Under the pieces are notes generated by a model that saw only the letters and a list, made by a program, of their open reading frames with translations, was not told the origin of the DNA and did not search any database. Below, in pieces: positions 7,132 through 15,483 of a DNA stretch of 35,431 bases (position 1 is its first letter; each line of letters starts with the position of its first letter). Both the position numbers and the translations under genes were made by a program. This DNA comes from Lachnospiraceae bacterium (lineage in GTDB: Bacteria > Bacillota > Clostridia > Lachnospirales > Lachnospiraceae). The stretch lies in assembly GCA_029012365.1 (NCBI GenBank), contig JAQXLY010000003.1:1-35431 (forward strand), given 5' to 3'.

Positions 7132-7857
7132 ATGAAACAAAAATGTTTCTCTAAAGGTATCGTTACCCTTGTCTTTTTACTTTGTATCGGCTTCTTTTCG
7201 TTGTTTGCAAACCCTGCTACAGCGTATGCAAACACAGCAGCGCCGAAGCTGAATGTAAAATCTAAAGCTATTGTAAAAGGTAAGGATTATGCCCTTAAGG
7301 TTTATAATTTGACAGACACACAGACCGTTACTTTCACCTCGGATTCGCCGAAGATTGCATCGGTGGATGAAGAAGGAGTTGTAACCGCTCTTTCCGTCGG
7401 CACAGCGTTAATCACTGCGGTCATTGAAGATTCCTCTTCCGATGTACCGGTAAGTTTACAGTGCAAAATCACCGTCGGACCTCCTGCGATTTTTATTACA
7501 TTAGCCCGTCAGGAGGCAGAAATGATTGTTGGACAGCGTGCTTTGATGTATTGGTTGGTTTCCCCGATGAATACTGTTGAGGTGCCTAAGTTTTCCAGCT
7601 CTGCCCCGGAAATTGCATCGGTAAGTGCCGGTGGAGTAATTACGGCAAAATCGGAAGGTACTGCTTACATATTTGCGCAGATTGGCAATGGTCAGTTCGG
7701 TGCTTGTTGTATCACAGTAACTGCGGCAGACGATGCCGTTGCAGAGGCTTCCTTTGAGCCTGATGTAACCTTTGCCGAATTTCTGATTAAATTAAACGAA
7801 AACCTTACAAGCGGTGATAATACCTCCGAGAATACGGATACTGTTACAGCACAGTAA
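7132..7857 (+). CDS. Secreted protein with two bacterial Ig-like (Big_2) domains
   Basis: A 241-residue protein with a signal peptide (positively charged start, hydrophobic core, likely cleavage after ANPATAYA near residue 33). Two repeats of the Big_2 type follow, recognisable by KIASVDEEGVVTALSVGTAL (about residues 75-94) and EIASVSAGGVITAKSEGTAY (about 160-180). The C-terminal ~45 residues are polar and acidic, with no LPXTG anchor or second span, so it is probably released or held by other contacts. Such domains usually mediate surface binding. GGAGGG lies 7 bases before the ATG at 7132. It is divergent from the two-component operon, which may control it. Confidence 0.82.
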   Translation: MKQKCFSKGIVTLVFLLCIGFFSLFANPATAYANTAAPKLNVKSKAIVKGKDYALKVYNLTDTQTVTFTSDSPKIASVDEEGVVTALSVGTALITAVIEDSSSDVPVSLQCKITVGPPAIFITLARQEAEMIVGQRALMYWLVSPMNTVEVPKFSSSAPEIASVSAGGVITAKSEGTAYIFAQIGNGQFGACCITVTAADDAVAEASFEPDVTFAEFLIKLNENLTSGDNTSENTDTVTAQ

Positions 7858-7874
7858 ATCTTTCGCACAAGCTA

Positions 7875-7911
7875 AAAGGGACTGCCGGTACATTCGACAG
7901 TCCCTTTTTTT
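7875..7911. terminator. Bidirectional terminator between the Ig-like gene and dapB
   Basis: AAAGGGACTG (7875-7884) pairs perfectly with CAGTCCCTTT (7898-7907). A run of seven T follows on the plus strand and four on the minus strand. It serves the convergent genes on both sides. Confidence 0.88.
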
Positions 7912-7920
7912 CTGTTTGTA

Positions 7921-8676
7921 TTAACCGATTACATCACTCATCCGGTACATTCCCGCAGGCTTTCCCACAAGATATTTTGCTGCCTGCAGGGCTCCGTTTC
8001 CGAAAATTGCCTTTGAATATGCCGTATGCTTTATCTCAATCACTTCATCCGCACCGGCAAAAATCACCTCATGCTCACCGACGATTGTCCCGCCTCTGAC
8101 AGCGGAAATTCCGATTTCCTTCTTATCCCGCGCCTTACGTTCCTTCGAACGATCATACTTATACGTATACTCGTTCTTTAGTACCTCATTCATGGCATCC
8201 GCAATGGCAAGGGCTGTACCGGACGGAGCGTCCACCTTACGATTATGATGCTTTTCTACAATTTCAATATCGAAATCCGCTGCCGCGAATACTTTTGCCG
8301 CTGCTGCCGCCAGCTTCAACAAAGTATTCACACCGAGAGACATATTTGCGGAACGAAGAATCGCAATCTTCTTTGATGCCTCGTTTACCTGTGCAAACTC
8401 TTCCTCGGAAAGACCCGTGGTACAAAATACAATCGGCATTTTTCTTTCAATAGCCATAGCAAGACGCTCTGCCAGTTTCTGCGGAGATGAAAAGTCTATC
8501 ATCACATCTGCCTCAACATTACATCCCGCAGGGCTTGCAAAAACCGGATAATCATAATGCTGTTCCGTATTAAAATCAATCCCGGCAACAATTGTAGCCT
8601 GTGTATCTTCTGCTGCCAAATCAGAAATCACACGTCCCATTTTCCCGTTACAACCGCACATAATAATGCGTACCAT
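7921..8676 (-). CDS. dapB: 4-hydroxy-tetrahydrodipicolinate reductase
   Basis: DapB reduces the DapA product with NAD(P)H to tetrahydrodipicolinate on the way to diaminopimelate and lysine. The 251-residue protein has the nucleotide-binding GCNGKMGRVI (8-17), the DFSSP loop (61-65), the catalytic segment EKHHNRKVDAPSGTA (141-155, with His143, His144 and Lys147) and the C-terminal tetramerisation part. Length is normal. AGGAGG stands 8 bases before the ATG. It lies 85 bases after dapA and ends at a shared bidirectional terminator. Confidence 0.97.
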   Translation of the reverse strand: MVRIIMCGCNGKMGRVISDLAAEDTQATIVAGIDFNTEQHYDYPVFASPAGCNVEADVMIDFSSPQKLAERLAMAIERKMPIVFCTTGLSEEEFAQVNEASKKIAILRSANMSLGVNTLLKLAAAAAKVFAAADFDIEIVEKHHNRKVDAPSGTALAIADAMNEVLKNEYTYKYDRSKERKARDKKEIGISAVRGGTIVGEHEVIFAGADEVIEIKHTAYSKAIFGNGALQAAKYLVGKPAGMYRMSDVIG

Positions 8677-8761
8677 TCAAATTCCTCCTGTCCGTACTTA
8701 TCTGTTCCTTCCATGAACCACACATCAAAGAAGTATAACATTGCCCTGAAATACTATGCTC

Positions 8762-9649
8762 CTATTTAATCACTCCGAGCTCACGCATTACAGCCGCAAG
8801 CTTTGCCTTGTGTGCCTCCTCCATTTCAGTAAGCGGAAGACGAAGCGGGCCGACCTCCATACCCATAAGATTTAATGCCGCCTTCACCGGAATCGGATTT
8901 ACCTCGCTGAACAAATTGTTGACTAACGGCAGATACTTTAACTGAAGCTCCAGGCTGCCCTTTACATCTCCGTCAAAAAACTTAGCACAGATATCATGGG
9001 TTTCTTGCGGCACCACATTGGAAAGTACGGAAATAACACCCTTTCCTCCAACGGATAATACCGGAACAATCTGGTCGTCGTTACCGGAATACAGGTCAAT
9101 ATCCCCCTGGCACAGCTGCATTGTCTGCATTGTCTGACTGATATTACCCGTAGCATCTTTAACACCGATAATGTTATCTACATTTTTTACCAGACCTGCT
9201 ACCGTTTCCGGAAGTATATTACAACCGGTACGGCTCGGTACATTGTAAAGAATAGCCGGAATATTTACAGCCTTAGCTGTTTCGGTGAAGTGGGCAATAA
9301 GACCGTTCTGCGTTGCCTTGTTATAATACGGGGTTACTAAAAGGAGTCCATCCGCTCCCGCTTTCTCAGCCTCTTTAGACAGGTAAACGGCTGTCTCCGT
9401 ACAGTTGGAACCTGTTCCCGCAATTACCGGAATACGCTTCGCCACCTTAGAAACAGCGTAGCGGATACACTCCAAATGTTCTTCATGACTTAACGTGGAA
9501 GCTTCCCCCGTAGTTCCGCAAATAATAATGGAATCCGTACCTCCCGCAATCTGAAACTCCAGCAGTTCGCCGAGCTTCTCATAATTTACTTCTCCGTTTG
9601 CCTTCATAGGTGTAACAATTGCAACACCTGCACCTGTAAATAATGCCAT
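8762..9649 (-). CDS. dapA: 4-hydroxy-tetrahydrodipicolinate synthase
   Basis: DapA condenses pyruvate with aspartate semialdehyde, the first committed step to lysine and diaminopimelate. The 295-residue TIM-barrel protein shows the pyruvate-binding GTTGE (45-49), the catalytic Tyr135 in ILYNVPSRT, and the Schiff-base Lys164 in IGVKDATGN. A GGAGG site precedes the ATG at 9649. Upstream on the transcript lie a lysine riboswitch with terminator (9875-10127) and a GC-rich structured element (9688-9874), so transcription should fall when lysine is abundant. Confidence 0.98.
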   Translation of the reverse strand: MALFTGAGVAIVTPMKANGEVNYEKLGELLEFQIAGGTDSIIICGTTGEASTLSHEEHLECIRYAVSKVAKRIPVIAGTGSNCTETAVYLSKEAEKAGADGLLLVTPYYNKATQNGLIAHFTETAKAVNIPAILYNVPSRTGCNILPETVAGLVKNVDNIIGVKDATGNISQTMQTMQLCQGDIDLYSGNDDQIVPVLSVGGKGVISVLSNVVPQETHDICAKFFDGDVKGSLELQLKYLPLVNNLFSEVNPIPVKAALNLMGMEVGPLRLPLTEMEEAHKAKLAAVMRELGVIK

Positions 9650-9687
9650 AATTGCACCTCCGTTTTATAATTGAATGCTATGTTTAT

Positions 9688-9874
9688 CCGTGCAGGCTCG
9701 TGCTCCGCACTCCCCCATGACTACACTTCGTTCCGGTCGGTGCATAACCAAGGTCCACCGGACCTTGTGCACCCTCGCGACCTTCGTCGCTCGGTCGTGG
9801 GCGCGTTCGCCTACTTGCCGTTCCCTGGAAGCAAGCTTCCGGAACCGGCAAGTAGGCTCACTTTGCCTGCACGG
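9688..9874 (-). repeat. 187-bp GC-rich multi-hairpin element in the dapA leader
   Basis: The element is bounded by a perfect 10-bp inverted repeat, CCGTGCAGGC (9874-9865) and GCCTGCACGG (9697-9688). Within it are a long hairpin at 9857-9809 (11-bp outer stem GCCTACTTGCC/GGCAAGTAGGC plus inner stems), a CGACC/GGTCG hairpin closed by GCGCCC/GGGTGC, and a hairpin at 9773-9739 (AAGGTCC/GGACCTT inside GGTGCA/TGCACC). It is much richer in G and C than its flanks. It lies after the riboswitch terminator, so it is transcribed only on read-through. It may be a MITE/REP-like insertion or an added leader structure; it holds no credible gene. Confidence 0.6.
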
Positions 9875-9900
9875 AAAAAGAACCCTCTGACGAGGGTTCT
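9875..9900 (-). terminator. Riboswitch-controlled terminator ahead of dapA
   Basis: AGAACCCTC (9900-9892) pairs perfectly with GAGGGTTCT (9887-9879) around a 4-base loop; the T run occupies 9879-9875. A competing antiterminator is visible: GAGGG (9973-9969) can pair with CCCTC (9896-9892), and CGAAGAA (9964-9958) with TTCTTCG (9907-9901). It would use up the 3' strand of aptamer helix P1. Confidence 0.85.
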
Positions 9901-9963
9901 CGAAGAATACCATAATTAGGCAGCCGACCGCGCCAAAACTTCCACGGTGCGGTGCTTTTCTTC

Positions 9964-10127
9964 GATAGCCCTCCATCAAATAAATGATGACAGTTCCGGA
10001 GCTGTTAACCCCGGCCCCAGCATGCAGCCTTCAGGCAACTGCAAGCTTCGGCATCTCATCCTTTCCGCCACGTTCTCCTATGTCCTGACATATCCCGTAG
10101 TGTACTGATAATCAATGCGCCTCTATC
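9964..10127 (-). promoter_or_regulatory. Lysine riboswitch (L box)
   Basis: The leader shows lysine-aptamer landmarks in order: GATAGAGGCGCA at the 5' end, TCAGTA, GGAAAGGATGAGATGCCGAAG, GCTGGGGCC, and GGAACTGTCA near the 3' end. Helix P1 forms from GATAG (10127-10123) and CTATC (9968-9964). The aptamer is ~164 bases, the usual size. Known mechanism: lysine stabilises P1, the antiterminator is lost and the terminator at 9875-9900 forms, switching dapA off. Confidence 0.9.
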
Positions 10128-10150
10128 ACAATACCATATTGTATATCCAT

Positions 10151-10179
10151 AGAATATACCAGAAGTCTTGTCTTGTCAA
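10151..10179 (-). promoter_or_regulatory. Promoter of the riboswitch-dapA-dapB transcript
   Basis: A perfect TTGACA (10179-10174), a 17-base spacer and TATTCT (10156-10151) on the minus strand. Initiation would fall near 10144, some 17 bases before the aptamer. Confidence 0.85.
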
Positions 10180-10222
10180 CAGATTTTTTGTGTTTTTGTC
10201 AATTTCCGTTTTCGCCGAATTC

Positions 10223-11887
10223 TCATTCAATCCCTAACAGCTTCTTTGTATATTCCTCTTTCGGTCGTAAAAATAAATCCTCCGTTGCTCCGCACTCCAC
10301 CATACATCCCTTTTTCATTACCATAACACGGTCACAGATTTTCCGCACCACCGCCATATCATGCGATACAAAAACATAAGTCAGCCCATGCTCCCGCTGT
10401 AACCGAAGCAGGAGATTCAGAATCTGAGCCTGTACCGTAACATCCAGTGCCGACACCGGCTCATCCAGGAGCACCAGCTCAGGCTTCATAATCAGTGCCG
10501 CCGCAATCGCCACGCGCTGGCGCTGTCCGCCTGACAGCTCCGCCACATACCTGTTTATCACATCTTCCGCAAGCTCCGTCTCCTTTAGCATCTCACACAC
10601 TCTTGCATGACGTTCTTCTTTGGTAAGCGCTGTATTTAAACGCAGCGGTTCCTCAAGAATCCAACCGACCCGTTTTGCCGGATTCAGACTTGTATACGGG
10701 TCCTGAAATACCATTTGTATCCCTGCCTTTTTTCCGGAACCGCATGTGACCTTTCCGTCGTGCTCCGGAAGCAATCCGGAAATCACCTTTAAAAGCGTTG
10801 ACTTTCCGCATCCGCTCTCCCCTACGATACCAAAAATTTCGCCCTGCCGCACAGAAAAAGAAACCTCAGAAACGGCCTGCTTTTTCTCTGTCTTTTTTAA
10901 CAATCCGGGGTTCCTTTTGTATGCTACCGATACATGATCCACGGAAAGAACTGTTGTCTCCGAAGATTCCCCGTTTCCGTTTGCCGTCCGGGTATTTTCC
11001 CTCTCTTTCGGTCCTTTTACCGTTGCCTGCAGCAGTCTCCTCGTATACGCCTCACGGGGTGCCTCAAAAATCTGTGCCTTCGTCCCCTGCTCCACAATTC
11101 TGCCATCCTTCATAATAATCAGCCGGTCACAGAGCTCTTTCAGTACTCCGAGGTCGTGGGAAATAAAAATAACCGCCGTATGATTTTCTCTCGCAATACG
11201 TTTAATCAGTGCCACAATCTCCCGTTCCGTAACCGCATCCAGAGCTGTGGTCGGCTCATCCGCAATCAAAAGACGCGGCTTATTTATCATTGCCATGGCA
11301 ATCATAACCCGCTGGCGCATCCCACCCGAAAGATGATGAGGGTACAGATGTAACAGCTGCTCACCGTTCTTTAATTCAGCCTGGGAAAGTGCCTCTATTA
11401 TAACCTTATTGCGCTCCTCGCCGGACAGACCGGTATGCAGCAAAAGAGGTTCTTCCATCTGCTTTTTTATCGTCAGCACAGGATTGAGGCTGGTCAGAGG
11501 TTCCTGAAAAATCATGGAGATATCCTTGCCTGATATAACGCTGCGGAATATCTCCTCTGCTTTTTTTTCTTTTTTACTTCTCCCGCATAGATTTGTTCCG
11601 TCAAAAAAAATTCCGTCACAGGTTCTTAGTGCGTTCTCAGGCAAAAGTCCCATTACCGCAAGTGCCGACATGCTTTTTCCGGAACCGGATTCTCCCGCAA
11701 TACCAAGAATTTCTCCTTCCGTCAACGAATAGGAAACTCCATCTACCACTGTTTTCCTTCCTCCCGTCGGCATCGGAAAGGAAATCGAAAGATTTTTCAC
11801 CCTTAATAATTCCCTGCAGGCACCCACGGTTTCCGTCTTCACTGTCAAACACCCGTTATCTTCCGATGAATCATGCTTTTTATCCAT
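10223..11887 (-). CDS. Peptide ABC importer ATPase, two fused nucleotide-binding domains
   Basis: A 554-residue fusion of the two ATPases (DppD- and DppF-like) that power oligopeptide importers. Domain 1 has Walker [11 protein letters not shown], signature LSGGMRQR and Walker [13 protein letters not shown]. Domain 2 has [18 protein letters not shown] and [12 protein letters not shown]. Both carry the H-loop (VIFISHDLG and YVFVSHDMA), so both should hydrolyse ATP. The domains are joined by a short polar linker (about residues 290-312). The ATG overlaps the last 8 bases of the upstream permease gene, indicating coupled translation. It is the last gene of the four-gene importer operon. I cannot assign peptide, nickel or another substrate from sequence alone. 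Confidence 0.92.
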   Translation of the reverse strand: MDKKHDSSEDNGCLTVKTETVGACRELLRVKNLSISFPMPTGGRKTVVDGVSYSLTEGEILGIAGESGSGKSMSALAVMGLLPENALRTCDGIFFDGTNLCGRSKKEKKAEEIFRSVISGKDISMIFQEPLTSLNPVLTIKKQMEEPLLLHTGLSGEERNKVIIEALSQAELKNGEQLLHLYPHHLSGGMRQRVMIAMAMINKPRLLIADEPTTALDAVTEREIVALIKRIARENHTAVIFISHDLGVLKELCDRLIIMKDGRIVEQGTKAQIFEAPREAYTRRLLQATVKGPKERENTRTANGNGESSETTVLSVDHVSVAYKRNPGLLKKTEKKQAVSEVSFSVRQGEIFGIVGESGCGKSTLLKVISGLLPEHDGKVTCGSGKKAGIQMVFQDPYTSLNPAKRVGWILEEPLRLNTALTKEERHARVCEMLKETELAEDVINRYVAELSGGQRQRVAIAAALIMKPELVLLDEPVSALDVTVQAQILNLLLRLQREHGLTYVFVSHDMAVVRKICDRVMVMKKGCMVECGATEDLFLRPKEEYTKKLLGIE

Positions 11888-12704
11888 GCTTCTCCCCTCC
11901 CTCCAGACTAAGCAAACCTACGCCAAGCACACTAATCAAAATCATCATCCCCGGTGCGACGGCACTCCACTGTGCGCGGAAAATATAAGGCTGTGCCTCG
12001 GAAAGCATCCGTCCGAGACTTGCATCCGGCGGCTGCACACCAAGACTTAAATAGCTCATCGCCGCCTCGGAAAGAACAGCATTGTTAAATCCGATTGCAA
12101 GGGCAGAAAGAAGGCTTCCCCTTATGTTCGGCAAAATGTACACAAACATAATCCGCAGATGTCCCGCTCCCATCAGCCTCGCATTCTTTACATAATCCAA
12201 CTCCTTCTGTACCAGAAAACCGCTGCGCACCACACGTGCAAAGCTTGGTATAAATAAAATCCCTAACGCCGCAATGAGCTGCCACGTACCGCTCCCGAAA
12301 ACACTTACAAATACGAGCGCCAATAAAATACTCGGAATTGCAGCCACCGCATCGTTTATGCGCATCAGAATCAAATCTGCTTTTCCTCCGAAATATCCGG
12401 TAAAAGCACCGAGCAGGCAGCCGCCCACCGCACCGATTGCTACAACGGAAAGTCCGACAAGAAAAGTAGTTCCCGCTCCTTTCATCACACGCGAAAATAC
12501 ATCTCTTCCGAAATTGTCCGTGCCAAACCAGTGTAAAAAGGATGGGGCCGCATTTTTCAGCTCGGCATTCATTGCATTCGGGTCATAGGGCGTAAAAAAA
12601 CAACCGATAAATGAAACCAGCACAGCAAACAACACCAGCACGAACCCGATACTCCGGTTTATATTCAGTTTACCGTTTTTTCTCATCCACCCGAAGGCTC
12701 CCAT
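11880..12704 (-). CDS. Peptide ABC importer permease, DppC/OppC type
   Basis: A 274-residue inner-membrane permease. It has an N-terminal span (about 17-37), then the periplasmic NAELKNAAPSFLHWFGTDNFGRDVFSR segment typical of the OppC N-terminus. Several further spans follow, and the ATPase-coupling EAA-type loop is visible in RLMGAGHLRIMFVYILPNI. AAAGGAGG precedes the ATG. It begins 25 bases after the DppB-like permease and overlaps the ATPase gene by 8 bases. Confidence 0.92.
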   Translation of the reverse strand: MGAFGWMRKNGKLNINRSIGFVLVLFAVLVSFIGCFFTPYDPNAMNAELKNAAPSFLHWFGTDNFGRDVFSRVMKGAGTTFLVGLSVVAIGAVGGCLLGAFTGYFGGKADLILMRINDAVAAIPSILLALVFVSVFGSGTWQLIAALGILFIPSFARVVRSGFLVQKELDYVKNARLMGAGHLRIMFVYILPNIRGSLLSALAIGFNNAVLSEAAMSYLSLGVQPPDASLGRMLSEAQPYIFRAQWSAVAPGMMILISVLGVGLLSLEGGEKHG

Positions 12705-12729
12705 GTCCGCCCTCCTTTCTTACAAACAC

Positions 12730-13671
12730 CTACAGCTCCCTGATTCTCGGATCCAGATATCTGCATATCAAATCTGCACCATAGTTCAAAATCACCACGA
12801 TAGCCGTAGTATACAGCACGATTGCACGCACTACCGGATAATCCCGTCCCGATATGGACACTGCAAGAAGCCTTCCGATACCGGATAAATTAAACACCTG
12901 CTCAATCACGATACTTCCGGCTAAAATCTCTGCCATCACCATGGCGAGAAATGTCACCACCGGCACCAGGGCATTTCGAAGTACATGCTTCCATAGTACC
13001 CTGCCTCTTTTGCAGCCTTTACTTTTTGCGGTACGCACATAATCCGCCTGCGTCTGTTCTTTCAGGGAGCTTTGCAAAAATCTCACGGACATTCCGATTT
13101 TCGGTATTGCCACCGCCATAGCCGGAAATATCATAAATCGCAAAAAGCCGAGAAAATTCTCATTTGCAGATACATATGCTCCCGGAGTAAACCATCTGAG
13201 TATAACACCAAAAAAAAGTGTCATTAACATTCCTAAGAAGAAAGGAGGAACAGCCATCATAAGCTGGGTAAGAAAGGCTGCAGCTCCTTCGCCTGTTTTT
13301 GTTTTTGCCCTTGCAGCCAGAATACCTAAGGGTATTGAAATCCCTGTTATCAGTACAAACGAGAGCAGGGCGAGACTGACAGTGACCTCGAAACGCTCAT
13401 GTAACAGTTCAGCTACCGGTATTCCATATTGAATGGAGTTACCGAAATCTCCGCGAAGCGCGCTAATCAAAAAATCGCCGTAGCGTACCGGCAGTGACCG
13501 GTTCAGTCCCATAGCCTCCCGCAATGCCTCAATCTCTTCTTCGGTCGCATCCATACCGAGCTTTGCCATAGCTGCATCAGACGGAATTACTTCAAAAGCT
13601 AAAAACGTCAAAAGCGCTGCAGCCAGTAAGGTAATAAATAATGCAAGCGTCTTTCTTACCCAATACCGCAT
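12730..13671 (-). CDS. Peptide ABC importer permease, DppB/OppB type
   Basis: A 313-residue permease starting MRYWVRKTLALFITLLAAAL (first span). It has the family segment EALREAMGLNRSLPVRYGDF, the periplasmic GDFGNSIQYGIPV, and the coupling loop YVRTAKSKGCKRGRVLWKHV (about residues 220-240). It ends YLDPRIREL as in DppB homologues. About six membrane spans are expected. GGAGGGAGAGA precedes the ATG. It is the second gene of the importer operon, 58 bases after the binding-protein gene; a small TTACC/GGTAA hairpin at 13710-13723 lies in that gap. Confidence 0.93.
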   Translation of the reverse strand: MRYWVRKTLALFITLLAAALLTFLAFEVIPSDAAMAKLGMDATEEEIEALREAMGLNRSLPVRYGDFLISALRGDFGNSIQYGIPVAELLHERFEVTVSLALLSFVLITGISIPLGILAARAKTKTGEGAAAFLTQLMMAVPPFFLGMLMTLFFGVILRWFTPGAYVSANENFLGFLRFMIFPAMAVAIPKIGMSVRFLQSSLKEQTQADYVRTAKSKGCKRGRVLWKHVLRNALVPVVTFLAMVMAEILAGSIVIEQVFNLSGIGRLLAVSISGRDYPVVRAIVLYTTAIVVILNYGADLICRYLDPRIREL

Positions 13672-13709
13672 TCTCTCCCTCCTTTCTCCATTGTTACTTA
13701 CGAGTCCGA

Positions 13710-13723
13710 TTACCTTACGGTAA
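13710..13723 (-). other. Small intercistronic hairpin after the binding-protein gene
   Basis: TTACC and GGTAA form a 5-bp stem with a 4-base loop between the binding protein and the first permease. No T run follows. Such stems often stabilise the upstream message so that binding protein exceeds permease; that role here is inference. Confidence 0.3.
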
Positions 13724-13729
13724 ATGTCT

Positions 13730-15253
13730 CTACTCAGCCGGCCTTAGTGCGGCCATATCCTGTACATACACCGGATAGAACAGATAATTTGTAAACCGCT
13801 TATTTACAGCAACCAGCTTCGCTCCGTCCTGTAAATAAACACTGGCCGCATCTCTTGTCAGCAGCTGCTGAATTTCCTTATAAAGCGTCACCTTTTCGCT
13901 TTCTTTGATACTTGCAAGAGCTTTCGTAAACAATTCGTCAAATTGCGGATTCTCATAATTAACAAAATTATTCTTCGCGGTAGACATATAACGCTTTAAC
14001 ACATCACTCGGAGCCAAAGCTGAATCAAGACCGACAATCGTTGCCTCATAGTCTCTCCCTTTATAGACATCGCTAAGCCATGCAGACCACTCTATCAGCT
14101 GAATTTCCGCATTAACACCGAGTTTTCTGTATTGCTCTACCAGCACCTGTGCCGTTGCCACATGGAAATCATAGTTGGATGGCACCTTTAATACGAAGCT
14201 TAACGGGTTATTCTCATTATAGCCCGCATCGGCAAGCAGCTCCTTTGCCTTCTCCGGCTGATAAGAATAATAGTTTTCCAGCGTTTCATCGTAGTATACG
14301 CCAAAGTTCGGGAACATATTGCTGCCGATAATATGACCTCTTCCTCCGGAGACAATGTTAAGCAATTCCTCCTTATCAACCGCATAGCAGAGTGCCTGAC
14401 GTACCCTTATATCCGTAAACGGCTCAAACTTATTGTTTAAAAACATTGCCTGCACCAGATTACTTGCCCCAACCTCTAAATCATAGTCATCCGGCAGCTG
14501 GGATGCCTGTTCATCCGTCAAATACGGGAATATGTCAATGCTTCCGGCAAGCAGCTCCATAAATGCCGCGTCATTGCTGGCACAAATCTTAAAGGTTACC
14601 TTTTCCAGATACGGCTTTTCTCCGTAATAGTCCTCAAACCGCTCCACTACAAAGCTTGTCAAAGGTGTGTAGGAGACAAACTGAAACGGTCCCGTTCCTA
14701 CCGGTGCACTTTCCTGCTCCGTATAATCCTCCGGAATAATGAAGCAGGTGAGGAAACCAAGTAACTCCGTATTCGGCTCGGAAAGTCTGATTACAACGGT
14801 ATCCTCTCCGACCTTCTCCACGGCGGAAATAACAGAAAGCGCCGATTCCACGACGACCTCAGGATCCGGATCGTCAAGTAAACCGGCGCAACGCTTGATC
14901 GAATAAACCACATCATCCGCAGTAACTACCTTACCGTTATGAAATTTCACATTTTCTCGTAAGGGGAAGGTATACGACATCCCGTCCGGGGCAATCGTAT
15001 AATCCTTTGCTACCGCAGGAACCAATGTTCCGTCTGCAGAAGGCTTTACCAGTCCTTCAAAGACGTTAAACAAGACTTCATCGGTTCCCGCCGCCACTGC
15101 TTTGTGAGGGTCAAGACTGTCCAAATCCTGTGTTATTCCTACTACCGCGGAAAAGTCATCCTCCGAACCTTTCTTTCCCGAACTGCCGCCGTTGCATGCG
15201 CAAAGTGCGGTGAGGGAAAATAGTAGTGTAAGAAATACTGCTTTCTTTTTCAT
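13730..15253 (-). CDS. Peptide ABC importer substrate-binding lipoprotein (family 5)
   Basis: A 507-residue extracellular solute receptor. It has a lipoprotein signal (MKKKAVFLTLLFSLTALCAC; lipidated Cys in LCAC at about residue 20), a Ser/Gly linker, and the SBP_bac_5 fold: DLDSLDPHKAVAAG, LVPAVAKDYTIAPDG, YTFPLRENVKFHNGKVVTAD and DVVYSIKR in the N-terminal lobe, and IRVRQALCYAVDKEELLNIV in the second. Length is normal for the family. An upstream in-frame codon exists at 15277, but GGAGG lies 7 bases before the ATG at 15253. It is the first gene of the operon and captures the substrate, probably peptides, for the permease pair downstream. Confidence 0.94.
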   Translation of the reverse strand: MKKKAVFLTLLFSLTALCACNGGSSGKKGSEDDFSAVVGITQDLDSLDPHKAVAAGTDEVLFNVFEGLVKPSADGTLVPAVAKDYTIAPDGMSYTFPLRENVKFHNGKVVTADDVVYSIKRCAGLLDDPDPEVVVESALSVISAVEKVGEDTVVIRLSEPNTELLGFLTCFIIPEDYTEQESAPVGTGPFQFVSYTPLTSFVVERFEDYYGEKPYLEKVTFKICASNDAAFMELLAGSIDIFPYLTDEQASQLPDDYDLEVGASNLVQAMFLNNKFEPFTDIRVRQALCYAVDKEELLNIVSGGRGHIIGSNMFPNFGVYYDETLENYYSYQPEKAKELLADAGYNENNPLSFVLKVPSNYDFHVATAQVLVEQYRKLGVNAEIQLIEWSAWLSDVYKGRDYEATIVGLDSALAPSDVLKRYMSTAKNNFVNYENPQFDELFTKALASIKESEKVTLYKEIQQLLTRDAASVYLQDGAKLVAVNKRFTNYLFYPVYVQDMAALRPAE

Positions 15254-15309
15254 AATACTACCTCCGTTCGCGGACACTTACTTCCGCTTTATTAAATTTT
15301 TACTTTCCT

Positions 15310-15338
15310 ATCATATACCAACACAGAAAAAAATTCAA
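15310..15338 (-). promoter_or_regulatory. Promoter of the peptide importer operon
   Basis: TTGAAT (15338-15333), a 17-base spacer and TATGAT (15315-15310) on the minus strand, about 57 bases before the start codon. Confidence 0.75.
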
Positions 15339-15380
15339 GAGAAAAAAATGTGAGTTTTTTATGAATTTCCTCAAAAACTC

Positions 15381-15409
15381 TTTATTCTTATCCCGAAATA
15401 GTGTAAAAT
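15381..15409 (+). promoter_or_regulatory. Candidate promoter of the foldase-like gene
   Basis: TAAAAT (15404-15409) with a weak TTTATT (15381-15386) at 17-base spacing. It is divergent from the importer promoter. Confidence 0.5.
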
Positions 15410-15483
15410 AAGGACAGACTAAATTTTAAAGGAGGGTTTGTCGCCGGAAATAATTCATCGGATTTTCCCGCGATACAAGAGAA

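Noticed and set aside
9665..9979. Minus-strand open frame of 104 codons through the dapA leader
   Set aside because: It spans the riboswitch terminator and the GC-rich hairpin element, lacks a ribosome binding site and reads as arginine-rich nonsense.
9875..10127. T-box leader as an explanation of the dapA leader
   Set aside because: No T-box sequence (TGGN-type 14-mer) or specifier loop is seen, while the lysine-aptamer landmarks occur in order with a closing P1 helix.
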